From NCBI GenBank assembly GCA_017441605.1, contig JAFRXD010000029.1:1-64000 (forward strand): a stretch of DNA of 64,000 nt, given 5' to 3'. Origin of the DNA: Thermoguttaceae bacterium (lineage in GTDB: Bacteria > Planctomycetota > Planctomycetia > Pirellulales > Thermoguttaceae). Under the pieces are notes generated by a model. It did not search any database. It was not told where the DNA came from and saw only the letters and a program-made list of their open reading frames with translations. Both the position numbers and the translations under genes were made by a program. Shown here piece by piece: positions 54,535-64,000 of the stretch. Positions within the stretch are counted from its first letter, which is position 1. Every line of letters starts with the position of its first letter.

Positions 54535-57500
54535 TTACTTCGTTAGCGACTCGGCGAGGACGTCCCAGAACGCGTCGAGGTCGTCTTGCTCAAAGTAGTT
54601 CTCGAAAGGCGAGTCGTCGTCCAGAAGGGCGCTCGAGGTCGGAGCCTGGGAACCTCCGAGCGTTAGCGCCTCGAACGTCGTCCACTCCGAATCGGAATAG
54701 CCAACCGCGGTCGCTTTCAGGCGGAAGTAGTAAGTCGTCCCGGAAGAGAGCCCCGAGATCGTTTTGGCGCCGACCGTCGAGTAATTCTTGGTCGCGACCG
54801 TCGCGAACGTCGGATCGGTTCCGTATTCGAGAACGTAGTTCGTCGCGTTCTCGACGGCGACCAATTTGATCACGACGGCGGTTTTGGTCGGCGAAACGCT
54901 CGGCGCGACGGGCGCGGGAAGCGGCGTCGCCGCCTTGGTCGTCGCGTTTCCGACGATGACCGACCACGAGGAGTCGACGCGCGAGACGTTGTCCCCCAAA
55001 GCGCGGACTTTGTAGTAGTACTTCGTATTCGGATTCAACCCGGTAAGCGAAACGATACCCGAAGAGGCGGGCGCTTGGGCGTATTGAGCGTCCGAGAAAT
55101 CGGAGCTCGTCGACCACATTACCTCGAAACCGGACGCGCCCGCGGAATTGTAGCATCTGACGTTAATAAAATCGGAGCCGACTTTACTTGCGAAGAAGGT
55201 CGGAACCGCGAGTTGCCCCGCCGCGATCGGTTTGCCGTTGTTGTCGTTCCAGCCCGAGTCGTTCGCGATCGAGGACCTCGCCTTAACGCGGACGTAGTAC
55301 GGGGTTCCAAAAGTCAGACCGGAAATCGTCTTCGCGCCCGCGCCGGAGAAGATTCTCGTCGTCGAATTGGAGAAGTCCGAGTTTACGCTGTATTCGACGA
55401 CGTACTCCTCCGCTTTGTCGACCGCGCCGATATTGACGACGATCGCGGTCTTGGTCGCGGAGAACTTCAAGGTCGGGACGGCGCATTTGTCGGTCGAAGT
55501 GTAAACTCGCCCCGTCGCGTAGACGGAATCGTCATGCCCGGTCGCGATCGCCTTGACGCGGACGTAATAGCCCGTTTGGGTCGGCAAACCGGATATCGTT
55601 TTCGTTCCCGCGCTTGCGTAAATCTTCTCGCTATAGGTCGCGAAAGTGGAGTCGGTCGAGTATTGGACGACGTACTTCTGCGCGTCCTCTACCGCGTCGA
55701 TCTTTACGACGATCGCGGTTTTTGTACCCGAGAGTCCGATAACCGGGGTCGCGAGTCGCGGTCCCGCGGACGGTTGAGTCTTGGCGGAAATCGACGTCCA
55801 CTCGGAATCGTAGCATTCTTCGGCGACTGCCTTGATGCGGAAATAGTAGGTCGCGCCAATAGTTAGACCGGAGATCGTCATCGTTCCTGGCTCGGATCGC
55901 GTCAGTACGGTCGACGATTGAAACTTATTGTTTCGCGAATATTCGACGACGTAACTCTCCGCGCCTTGGACTATTCCGATATTGAGAGTAATCGAGGTCG
56001 AAGTCGAGGCGGTCGACGCGAAGGTCGGGGTCTCGAGTTTCGGAGTGGGAATCGGCGCGTTGATCGTCAGGTCGTAAAGAACTCCTCTAGGATTGAAATT
56101 GGAACTCGCGTCCGCATCGTATTCCACGAACAAGTAGTAAGTTCCGGCGGGAATCCCATAAAGCGGAACCCTTTCTTCGCGACGATCGTCGGTCGACAAC
56201 GAGATCAAGGCGCCCGTCGAATTATAAAGGTAAGCGTCGAGACTCCCACTTGAGACTGCGACATAAGAATCGATCTTACCCTCGTCGAGGATGGTAAACT
56301 TGTAATAGTCTTTATCGGCGCTGGAACTTATGTTCGCGGTGTAAGTCGACTCGCCCGCGAGTTCGCCGAGATCAAACGCGCTCTCCAACGTATCGTTCGA
56401 CTCGTAAGCGTCGATGGTTACGGCGTCAAAAGTTGTCCAGTTTGAATCGGAATAGCCGGTCGCGGTCGCTTTGACGCGGAAGTAGTAGCGCGTATTGACG
56501 TCGAGATTCGCGATGGTCTGGGCTCCCGATGCGGAGAAGGAGACGTTGGAGTAGGAATCGAACGTCGGGTCGGTTCCGTACTGAACGACATATTTCTGCG
56601 CGTTCTCGACAGAGGCGACGTCGAGGGTTATCGACGAGGCGGTTTGGGTCGGAATCGAGACGCTCGGGCGCTTCAAAACGTTCGAGGGCGCCGAAATCGT
56701 TAGCGAGTAAGGAACGGGCGGTTCGGACGCGCTGAGGTAATTATAAACGTAAAGGTAGTAATCGCCCGGCGCGAGCCCTTCGAGCGAAATATTCTCCTCG
56801 CCGGTCATTTTCGTCGACGATTTGAGTAGATTATATCCGGAATCGTAAAGCTTGACGTCAATATCGATTCCGATATCTTCGTTGTGCGAGTAAAGGAGTT
56901 TGACGTAAGAGCTCGACGTTCCGGTCGCCCCGATGGAGAATTTGTACCAATCTCGGTCGCTATTCGAGTGCAGGGAAAGTTGGGGCAAGTTCGCGACCCC
57001 GGCGATCGTTTCAAGGTCGTAAGCGCTCGAGAACGAATCGTTCGGCTCGTAGGCGTCGTACGGAGACGGATCGTCCGGAATGGCGTCGGTCGTTAAAGTC
57101 CCAACTCCGGTCCATAGAGAATCGAGATACCCCGGCGCGGTCGCCTTAACGCGGAAATAATAGGTCGTCGACGGAGTCAAATTCTTGACGCGGTGGCGGT
57201 AGGCAAAATCATAGATCGCGCCGTAATCGTCGTATTCTTCGTAATGGGTCTCGCCGACGAGCGCTGAGTAAACAATGGTCGTCGACGTCGCAAAGGTTGG
57301 GTCGGTTCCGTATTCAAGGACGTAGTTCACCGCGTTCGGAACGATCGACCACGAAATATCCATAGAGTCGTAGGTCGCGTCGAAATAGTTGAAATACCAA
57401 TAGTGGGAATAGAAGGAATCGTCGGTCTCAAGGCAAGGACGATCCAATTCGTTTTCGACGAGCGGACTTGGCGGGACGATTTCCAACGAGTAAGGGAGGC

Positions 57501-60500
57501 CGACGCGATCGCGATTGTAAACGCGGAGATAATAATTGCCCGCCGGCAAGTTCTCAAACGAAATCGTCTTAACGTCGGATTTAAATTCATAAGTTTCGGT
57601 GGCGTAGTAGCCGGGGTAATAATATTCGCCCCCTTCTTCGTCATATTCGTAATAATCATTGTACCACCGCTCGTACTCGCCGTACAAATCGAAGACGAGA
57701 TCGGCGTTTTCGGGCGCGCCGTCGCAAACAAGTCGGATCGAGCCCTCGGGACCTCCGTTGGCGACCGTCGTAAACGCGAACCAGTCGACGTCGCGACTCG
57801 AGTCCAAGTTCAAGTGGTAACTTACTGCCTCGGTTAGGGTTCCCAAGTCGCGAGCCCTGGGCATAGAATCGTTTGTCTCGAACGGATCGGGATTCGCGAT
57901 TAGCCTATCGACGCTCGTCCAACGCGACTCGCGCCCGTCGTCGGAGATCGACTTGACCCGGAAGAAATAAGGCGCGTTGGGCGTCAAACCGGTAAGAGTC
58001 CAAGTTCCCGCCTCGGCGCGGGTTTCTTGTGTAAACTCGTTAAACTCGCGATCTGTCCCGTATTGAAGAACGTAAGCGCTCGCGTCCTCGACGGCGCCGA
58101 TCTCGACGGCGACCTCGGGAGACGCGACTTGAACCGCGAGATTCGGACTAGACAATGCGTTCGTTTCGTTCGCGTAGATTTCCAACGAATAGTTTCCGCC
58201 AACGCCGGAAGACGACCTGTAATTGTAAATTTTAACGAAGTATTCGCCGTCCGCCCAATCTTTTAGGGAAACGTTCTCGACGCCGGTGGTTCCAGATCTG
58301 CCCGCGACGTAGCTTCCCTCCGAATTGTAAACGGTAATATCGACGTCGAAACTACCGGATTGAACGTACGTTACTTTAAGGTAGTCGTTGTCCCCGGGCG
58401 AGGTGATCGAGAATTTGTAGTAATCGACGTCGGACCCTGTCGCGAGCTCGCCGTTGACGTTTCTCGTTCCGACGATAGCGCCGAGATCGGTTGCGGTCTC
58501 CATCGCGTCGTTCGGCTCGCCGTTTAGATAAATGGTCGTGATTACTTCTTCTTCTTCTTCAAGATTCATAATGGTATAGACGTCGACTGCAGTCGCCGGA
58601 ATAGTCCAGGGGGTCAGACCGTCGATAGAGCCTACTTCTCTTCCGGAACTATCAAAGACGAACGGCTCTGTCCATAAAACCGTTATGTCGGCGCGATTAA
58701 CCGCGCTTAAATTGATCGTTTCGCATTCGTCGTCGAACTTGAGCCGCGTAAGGAGGAGATTACTGGAAAGATCGATCGACTCGACGCCCGAGGACTGGAA
58801 ATGCAGTTCGCCAAGATTCGGGTTCTCGGAGAGATCGAGTTCCGTTAGTTTGTTGTTCGAGCAGTCGAGCCCCGTTAGATTCGCGAGCTCGGAGAGATCG
58901 AGTTCGGTTAGCTCGTTATACGAGCAATCGAGAGCCGTTAGATCCTCGCAATCGGATAGGTCGAGACTCGATAGCGCGTTATGGTAGCAAAAGAGAACTT
59001 CCAGATTCTCGCAATCTGAGAGATCGAGACTCGATAGCGCGTTAGACTCGCAATAAAGTTCTTTTAGATTCGAGCAACCGGAAAGGTTTAGCCTCGCGAG
59101 AACTTCGTTTTCGTAACAGTCGACGTATTCGAGACTCGAACAACCGGCAAGGTTTATGTCGGTAAGATTCCGGTTCCAGCAACACTCGATTTCCTTCAAA
59201 TTTACAAGTCCCGATAGGTCGAGACTCGATAATTTGAAAGAATTGCAATGAAGATACGTTAGATTCGCGCAACCGGAAAGATTGACGGATTCGCAAAAAA
59301 CGTTGTAGAAATACAACCTTTCTAGCGCGTCGCAAGCGCTTAGATCGACTACTTCATATTCGTACGGAAAGGGAGAGCTCAAAAATTCAAGCGAGATCAG
59401 TCTTCCCTCGTCGTTAAACTCGGCTGCGAAAGGGGTCCAATTTTCGAAATTAAGCGCGGCGAGGGCGGCGACGTCCCCCGCGTTGTAGTCGAGGGTCGAC
59501 GCCGAGGCGGTCGCCCAAGTCGAGTCGAGGCAACGCTCGGAAGTCGCCTTGACGCGTAGGAAATAGGTCGTCCCGATCTCTAAGCCATCGAGCGTTTTCG
59601 TTCCGGGTTCCGAATACAATTCTCGTCTCGCGTTCGAGAAGTCGGGGTTCTCGTCGATTTCGAGAACGTACCCGGTCGCGTTGGCGACTTTGCCGATTTC
59701 GACTTCGAGCCTTCCGAGCTTTCCGGTTGCGGCAACGGTCGGCTCGACTAGGGGTTCCGCTTTGGTCGCCGCGTCGAAAACGGTCCATTCGGAGTCTTCG
59801 TAGCCATCCGCGATCGCCATAGCGCGGAAGTAGTGGGTCGTTCCGGACGCCAAGCCGGAAATCGTCTTCGAACCGGCGTTGAGATAAATCTTCTCGGAAT
59901 AGGTCGAGAAGGTCGGATCCTCGGAGTAGTGAACGACGTATTTCGAGGCGTTAGCGACCGCCGTGATTTTTAGAACGGCGGCGTTTTTAGTCGTCGACGC
60001 GGTAACGACCGGAGCCGAAAGACGTCGCGAGGCGGGGGCAGGAGCGGAAACAAACAGCTCGTAGTCCGCTTCGGAGTTGCTTGTGCCGCCGTTATAGACG
60101 CGGAGGTAATAGGTTCCGGCGGATTTGCCGTTGAGCGAGATTTTCTCGACGCCAGTCTCGTCGGTCGAGAGGCCGACGAGCGCGTCGAAAGAGTCGTAGA
60201 GCTTAGCGTCGACGTTGAGGCCCCCGTAATTCGCGTAATTCAGCGCGATATAGGAATTGGCGTCTCCCTTCGCGGCGAGCTCGAATTTGTACCAGTCGAC
60301 GTCGGTCGCGTTGTGCAGGCTCGCTTGGCGGGTCGACTCGCCCGAGAGGGTTCCTAGATCCCAAGCGGATTCTCGATCGTCGTTTAGTTCGAACGCGTCG
60401 CCGGTCCTCGCGGTAAAGGTCGTCCAAGCGGAATCGGAATAACCGGTCGCGGTCGCTTTGACGCGGAAGTAGTAGCGCGTATTGGCTTCGAGATTAGCGA

Positions 60501-63500
60501 TCGTCCGGGTTCCCGGCTCGGAGAGAGTGATGTTGGAGTAGGAATCGAACGTCTCGTCGGTTCCGTACTGAATAACGTATTTCTGGGCGTTGGCGACCGA
60601 GGCGACGTCGAGGGTTATCGACGAGGCGGTTCGGATCGGAATCGAAACGATCGGACGCTTCAAGACGTTCGCGGGGGACGGAGCGTTGATAACTAACTCG
60701 TAATCGCCAACGTAAAGGCTGTCAACGAAGAAATAGTAATTCCCCGCGTCCAAACCGTCCAAGGAAATCGTCTTAACCCCTTCGCTTGTCAAAGTAGCCG
60801 ATTTAAGGTATTGTCCACCGGCGTCATAAAGGGCGAAATAGCAATAGGAACTCGGGTCGAAATTAACTTGAACATAGGAACTCGAAGTTCCCTGAGCCGC
60901 GAGCGAGAAGCCGTAGTAATCGTTATCGTAATTGTTGTGGAACGTCGCTTCGAACCGGTTTTGTTCGAATAACGTCCCAAAATCGTAAAGTTCGTCTCGG
61001 TTATCGTTCGGTTCGTAGACGTCGAATAGAGACGGATCGTCCGGGACGTAAGCGGAGATCGTCGCCCTACCAAAGGACCATCCGGAATCGAGATAATCGT
61101 TGGCGATCGCCTTAACGCGAAAATAGTATTCGGTCTCCGGCGTTAGGTCCTTGATCTTATGTTCCCCGGCGGTCATATAGGAGATCGTCGAATAAGAACC
61201 GAAGTCGGGATCGGTTCCGTACTGCAAAACGTATTCTTGAGCGTTTGCGACCTGATTGAGGGAAATCCAAACGCCCGCGCCGAGAGGGTAAGAAGAAGAG
61301 AAAGAGTAAAGATAGTTAATTAAAGGACGATCCAACGCGTTCGCCGCAAGCGCGGTTGGGGGCGAGATTTCGAGGAAATAAAACCCGCCGCTCGCGTTAT
61401 CGGAATCGTTGTAAACGCGCAAGTAATAGGTTCCGGCGGACAAATTGGCGAGCTTCGCTGTTTCTAAGCCGCTCTCAACTTCTTCGGAACTGAAGACTTG
61501 CCAATAACCCTGACCGTTGTAGTCTTTGTAGAGATCGAATTGAATTCGACCGCCGATGACCGCCGGATCGTAGGAAAGACGGACGTAATTCTCGTCGCCG
61601 CCGTTGGCGGGAATCGTAAATCGAATCCAATCCTCGTCGGACGGGGAATCCAGGTTCAAATTGTAGGTCCTTTTTTTCGACAGGGTTCCCAAGTCGCGCG
61701 CTGTTTCAAATTGGTCGTTTGACTCGAACCGATCCCGCGCCGCGATAAGCGCGCTCGTCGTCCGCCAGCGAGACTCTCCACCTCCGTCCGCCTGCGCCTT
61801 GACGCGGAAATAGTAGTTCTCGTTTCGCGTTAGGTTTGAAATTGAATAGGTTACCGCCGCGTCGAAGGTTTTCTGATCAAAGTTGTTAAAGTCGGGATCC
61901 AAACCGTATTGGACGACGTATTTGCTCGCCCCTTCGATCGCGCCGATCGTCAAATTTGCGGTCGTTCCCGAAACTTGAACAGACAGACTCGGACGTTGAA
62001 TCGCGTTTGTTTCCGGCGCGGATATTTCGAAGGAATAAGTCCCTTCACTGTTGGAATAGTTGTAAACCCGAAGGTAATAATCTCCCGACGGTTTGCCGCT
62101 TAACGAGATGATCTTTGCGCCGCTCGGCAACGTTTCGGAATACCACCAAACGCGTCCCTTTTCGTCGCAGAGTTCCATATAGGTATAGCTAACGCTCTGT
62201 CGCGTTAAACGGACATAATGATCCTCGTTCGTCTCTCCGTCGATCGTAAAGAGGTAGTAGTCTTGGTCGCCGGAGTGATTTATGTTGGCCGCGAAGGAGC
62301 GCGTCCCAGAGATTATGCCGAGGTCGTTCGCGGTCTCCATCGACTCGTTCGGCTCGCCGTCTAGGTGTTCGGGGGGCGGCGCGGCCGTAATGTAATAGGC
62401 GCCCAAGCTACCATAATCAGTGTAAATAACGTCGCCCCCTTCAACGAGCCCCGTCCCCTCGACGGATAGATAGTAAGTTCCCGCGCCCGGGATCGTCGCG
62501 ACTGCGTTGAGCGTATCGGTCGGGTCGAACGTTTGAAGAAGCGCGCCCCCCGCGTCGTAAAGATTGAGAAGAACGTCGAGATTGGTAATCCCCTCGCCGA
62601 GTCCGCCCACCGTGAGATCGACGGAGCCGGAGGTTGTAAACGTAAAAAAGTCGACGTCGGTATTTTGCTCGATAATACCGGTCGCTAGCGTTTCAGAAGC
62701 GCCGAAAACTAGCGAAGTGGCGCCGAAGCGCGAATTGGAATGGTCGTCCGCGCGATATCCAACGACCCCGGCGATGATGGCCAAGTCGTCTTCCGTTTGA
62801 TTGGCGCCAACGTATTCCCCTTTCGACCACTGCGTTAAAGGTTCGTTATATCCGGTTCCCATAATCGGTTGCCAACCATTAGCGCCATTGGCGTACTCGG
62901 GATCGGCCTGGTTTGTGTCGCCGTCGTGACTTAATCCCAACGTGTGCCCCACTTCGTGAGAGATGGCCGACGCTATATTTTTGTTATCGCGAACGCCTTC
63001 CTCCGCAAAAACAAAACAGGGACAATCTTCGTTATAAGAGAAAGAGCCTAGGAGGGCCACGCCTCCGGCGGGAGTATAGAAGTAATCGCTATATTTTCCG
63101 CCAATAGCGACCCTTACGCCAAAAACGTTGTCCGTCGCGTTCGTCTTGACGAGCGCGGCGGTTCCGGGATCTTTGGTCGTTACGTTAACGTTAAACGGCG
63201 CGTAGTCTTCGCTGACGCGGAGCCATATTTCATAGATATTGCGAAGCTCGTCGTTGTTAAACGAACTGGGATTGTCGTCGCGATCGTACGGCGGCGTAAC
63301 GACTGGATGCGTAATCGATACTACATTGCCGTTTTCATCTCTGGTCTGTTTCCAGTAGTTGCCGGAATACGAATTGCCGTCGAAATCGAGAAAGATCGTG
63401 TAGTCCGAACCGGGATTATTGTTCAAATTGAAAACGAAACCGGCGGACAAGTTGTCCGGATCTTGCCCGGCTTCCGTCAATTTTTGGTCAAGTATCCCGT

Positions 63501-63780
63501 CGACAAGCCATTGGTTAGGCCACCATGCGGTAGTGTTCAACGGCCAAGCGGGATCTTGAACCGACGAAACGTTTTGGGGAACGGCGCATATTTGTTCCAC
63601 AACGACCCCGTTGTCAATGCCCGTCTCGTAAGGCGAGGCGCTAAGGAGTTGTCGATCTTCGAGCGACTCGACGAGCAGAGAGCGCAACTTGACCGCGCGA
63701 GCTTTCTTCGCGTGAGACCGCGCTTTGGCAAAAGAGTGAAAGAGGTCGAATAAACCGCGATGGGAGGGATTGGCGTCCAT
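54535..63780 (-). CDS. Giant secreted protein: zincin protease, PPC, FN3-like repeats and leucine-rich repeats
   Basis: 3081 residues, ATG with AAGGA 6 bases upstream. The N-terminus carries a planctomycete-type export or retention motif (SLLVESLEDRQLLSA, about 33-47). A metalloprotease-like domain (about 60-345) follows, with HEVGHTLGLSHDG near residue 275 (HExxHxxGLxH) and a Met-turn-like QPIMGTGY near 306. After it come about nine PPC-type domains (each near EPNDS...DLG... and DxDYYKF) alternating with about thirteen FN3-like repeats (YVVQYGTDPTF... then TRYYFRVKATATGYSDS). An island of leucine-rich repeats at about 1480-1697 (LSSLDLSDCENLEVLFCYHN, Cys-type as in internalin J) sits in the middle. 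Likely a surface adhesin or large protease. It ends without a sorting signal that I recognise. Confidence 0.85.
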   Translation of the reverse strand: MDANPSHRGLFDLFHSFAKARSHAKKARAVKLRSLLVESLEDRQLLSASPYETGIDNGVVVEQICAVPQNVSSVQDPAWPLNTTAWWPNQWLVDGILDQKLTEAGQDPDNLSAGFVFNLNNNPGSDYTIFLDFDGNSYSGNYWKQTRDENGNVVSITHPVVTPPYDRDDNPSSFNNDELRNIYEIWLRVSEDYAPFNVNVTTKDPGTAALVKTNATDNVFGVRVAIGGKYSDYFYTPAGGVALLGSFSYNEDCPCFVFAEEGVRDNKNIASAISHEVGHTLGLSHDGDTNQADPEYANGANGWQPIMGTGYNEPLTQWSKGEYVGANQTEDDLAIIAGVVGYRADDHSNSRFGATSLVFGASETLATGIIEQNTDVDFFTFTTSGSVDLTVGGLGEGITNLDVLLNLYDAGGALLQTFDPTDTLNAVATIPGAGTYYLSVEGTGLVEGGDVIYTDYGSLGAYYITAAPPPEHLDGEPNESMETANDLGIISGTRSFAANINHSGDQDYYLFTIDGETNEDHYVRLTRQSVSYTYMELCDEKGRVWWYSETLPSGAKIISLSGKPSGDYYLRVYNYSNSEGTYSFEISAPETNAIQRPSLSVQVSGTTANLTIGAIEGASKYVVQYGLDPDFNNFDQKTFDAAVTYSISNLTRNENYYFRVKAQADGGGESRWRTTSALIAARDRFESNDQFETARDLGTLSKKRTYNLNLDSPSDEDWIRFTIPANGGDENYVRLSYDPAVIGGRIQFDLYKDYNGQGYWQVFSSEEVESGLETAKLANLSAGTYYLRVYNDSDNASGGFYFLEISPPTALAANALDRPLINYLYSFSSSYPLGAGVWISLNQVANAQEYVLQYGTDPDFGSYSTISYMTAGEHKIKDLTPETEYYFRVKAIANDYLDSGWSFGRATISAYVPDDPSLFDVYEPNDNRDELYDFGTLFEQNRFEATFHNNYDNDYYGFSLAAQGTSSSYVQVNFDPSSYCYFALYDAGGQYLKSATLTSEGVKTISLDGLDAGNYYFFVDSLYVGDYELVINAPSPANVLKRPIVSIPIRTASSITLDVASVANAQKYVIQYGTDETFDSYSNITLSEPGTRTIANLEANTRYYFRVKATATGYSDSAWTTFTARTGDAFELNDDRESAWDLGTLSGESTRQASLHNATDVDWYKFELAAKGDANSYIALNYANYGGLNVDAKLYDSFDALVGLSTDETGVEKISLNGKSAGTYYLRVYNGGTSNSEADYELFVSAPAPASRRLSAPVVTASTTKNAAVLKITAVANASKYVVHYSEDPTFSTYSEKIYLNAGSKTISGLASGTTHYFRAMAIADGYEDSEWTVFDAATKAEPLVEPTVAATGKLGRLEVEIGKVANATGYVLEIDENPDFSNARRELYSEPGTKTLDGLEIGTTYFLRVKATSERCLDSTWATASASTLDYNAGDVAALAALNFENWTPFAAEFNDEGRLISLEFLSSPFPYEYEVVDLSACDALERLYFYNVFCESVNLSGCANLTYLHCNSFKLSSLDLSGLVNLKEIECCWNRNLTDINLAGCSSLEYVDCYENEVLARLNLSGCSNLKELYCESNALSSLDLSDCENLEVLFCYHNALSSLDLSDCEDLTALDCSYNELTELDLSELANLTGLDCSNNKLTELDLSENPNLGELHFQSSGVESIDLSSNLLLTRLKFDDECETINLSAVNRADITVLWTEPFVFDSSGREVGSIDGLTPWTIPATAVDVYTIMNLEEEEEVITTIYLNGEPNDAMETATDLGAIVGTRNVNGELATGSDVDYYKFSITSPGDNDYLKVTYVQSGSFDVDITVYNSEGSYVAGRSGTTGVENVSLKDWADGEYFVKIYNYRSSSGVGGNYSLEIYANETNALSSPNLAVQVASPEVAVEIGAVEDASAYVLQYGTDREFNEFTQETRAEAGTWTLTGLTPNAPYFFRVKSISDDGRESRWTSVDRLIANPDPFETNDSMPRARDLGTLTEAVSYHLNLDSSRDVDWFAFTTVANGGPEGSIRLVCDGAPENADLVFDLYGEYERWYNDYYEYDEEGGEYYYPGYYATETYEFKSDVKTISFENLPAGNYYLRVYNRDRVGLPYSLEIVPPSPLVENELDRPCLETDDSFYSHYWYFNYFDATYDSMDISWSIVPNAVNYVLEYGTDPTFATSTTIVYSALVGETHYEEYDDYGAIYDFAYRHRVKNLTPSTTYYFRVKATAPGYLDSLWTGVGTLTTDAIPDDPSPYDAYEPNDSFSSAYDLETIAGVANLPQLSLHSNSDRDWYKFSIGATGTSSSYVKLLYSHNEDIGIDIDVKLYDSGYNLLKSSTKMTGEENISLEGLAPGDYYLYVYNYLSASEPPVPYSLTISAPSNVLKRPSVSIPTQTASSITLDVASVENAQKYVVQYGTDPTFDSYSNVSFSASGAQTIANLDVNTRYYFRVKATATGYSDSNWTTFDAVTIDAYESNDTLESAFDLGELAGESTYTANISSSADKDYYKFTILDEGKIDSYVAVSSGSLDAYLYNSTGALISLSTDDRREERVPLYGIPAGTYYLFVEYDADASSNFNPRGVLYDLTINAPIPTPKLETPTFASTASTSTSITLNIGIVQGAESYVVEYSRNNKFQSSTVLTRSEPGTMTISGLTIGATYYFRIKAVAEECYDSEWTSISAKTQPSAGPRLATPVIGLSGTKTAIVVKIDAVEDAQKYVVQYSTDSTFATYSEKIYASAGTKTISGLPTQTGYYVRVKAIATGHDDSVYATGRVYTSTDKCAVPTLKFSATKTAIVVNIGAVDKAEEYVVEYSVNSDFSNSTTRIFSGAGAKTISGLTFGTPYYVRVKARSSIANDSGWNDNNGKPIAAGQLAVPTFFASKVGSDFINVRCYNSAGASGFEVMWSTSSDFSDAQYAQAPASSGIVSLTGLNPNTKYYYKVRALGDNVSRVDSSWSVIVGNATTKAATPLPAPVAPSVSPTKTAVVIKLVAVENATNYVLEYGTDPTFATVATKNYSTVGAKTISGLSSGTTYYFRLKATAVGYSDSEWTTFEALTLGGSQAPTSSALLDDDSPFENYFEQDDLDAFWDVLAESLTK

Positions 63781-64000
63781 AGGAATTCCTTGCGCGTAAA
63801 AACCGGGAGATTAAACGCGAGACGCGGGTTGGCTTTCGCCTAGTCGCGAATCGCGATCAAGGGTCGGAGACCTATGACTGAGGTCTTCGACCCCGACAAA
63901 CCCGGAGCGTCTTGAGGCGACGTTTCGAGTTGTTCGGGTTAGGGGGAGGGCTCGTTGTTGGGGACGAGAACGTTGTGAACGACGACGAAAATCGATCGCG
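63781..64000. other. Upstream region of the giant surface-protein gene
   Basis: 220 bp with a strong hairpin at 63861-63893 (arms GGGTCGGAGACCT and AGGTCTTCGACCC, one mismatch) about 80 nt before the start codon. No clear promoter and no gene before the window end. Confidence 0.5.
63861..63893. promoter_or_regulatory. Inverted repeat in the leader of the giant gene
   Basis: 13-bp arms with a single mismatch and a 7-base loop. No T-run follows on either strand, so it is more likely an RNA structure or binding site than a terminator. Confidence 0.55.

Noticed and set aside
54600..62400. Regularly spaced DNA repeats that could suggest a CRISPR or satellite array
   Set aside because: They are coding repeats of FN3 and PPC modules in one long frame, diverged and of domain size.

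Overview
The window looks like a GC-rich Planctomycetota chromosome, possibly a polysaccharide-degrading, host- or gut-associated lineage. The evidence is four DUF1559 pilin-like proteins, a giant secreted protein with a planctomycete-style N-terminal signal (SLEDRQLLSA), an HzsA-like c-type cytochrome, a DUF4965-type secreted enzyme, a four-ACT aspartokinase and an arabinan-degradation operon. The phylum call rests on gene content only. The order or family is a guess.

Layout. 1-3.1 kb: 3' part of aspartokinase followed by citramalate synthase. 3.2-7.7 kb (minus): HzsA-like dihaem protein and a GtaA-like secreted protein in one operon. 8.0-9.5 kb (minus): an AT-richer pair, a SUKH/SMI1-KNR4 protein and a DUF416 protein, probably acquired. 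9.7-15.7 kb (minus): GH43-GH127-GH51 arabinan operon behind a strong sigma-70-like promoter. 15.9-18.5 kb: a membrane protein and serine acetyltransferase, divergently transcribed. 18.8-23.3 kb (minus): a lipoprotein and three tandem DUF1559 paralogues, two of them within a 1.27-kb direct repeat. 23.5-29.3 kb (minus): AsmA-like giant, Tat-exported aldo/keto reductase-like protein, RNase Z-like hydrolase. 29.8-32.7 kb: ECF sigma factor, putative anti-sigma factor and a fourth DUF1559 protein of mosaic composition. 32.9-38.6 kb (minus): sn-glycerol-1-phosphate dehydrogenase, TPR lipoprotein, 2',3'-cyclic phosphodiesterase and glutamate 5-kinase. 38.9-50.8 kb (plus): hisA, a ketoacyl synthase and an ACP, leuA, a three-module FAAL-ACP-alpha-oxoamine synthase, a PduT-like microcompartment shell protein with a sugar-nucleotide-type SDR and a GNAT, then pgi. 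50.9-64 kb: NhaC-type antiporter (minus), porin (plus) and a 3081-residue secreted zincin/FN3/PPC/LRR protein (minus).

How parts fit. Amino-acid biosynthesis genes (lysC, cimA, leuA, hisA, proB, cysE) are scattered housekeeping genes. The arabinan operon should release arabinose outside the cytoplasm, but no dedicated transporter or arabinose catabolic gene is in view. The most unusual items are the FAAL-ACP-AOS fusion, which fits a sphingoid-base or amino-ketone lipid pathway, possibly helped by the nearby ketoacyl synthase, ACP and SDR; the solitary PduT-like shell protein; and the mosaic DUF1559 tandem array.

Regulation. Many genes are preceded by recognisable -35/-10 pairs (often TTGACG with a 16-17 bp spacer) and followed by hairpin-T-tract terminators, which helps define transcription units. 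No tRNA, rRNA, CRISPR array, transposase or integrase was seen.
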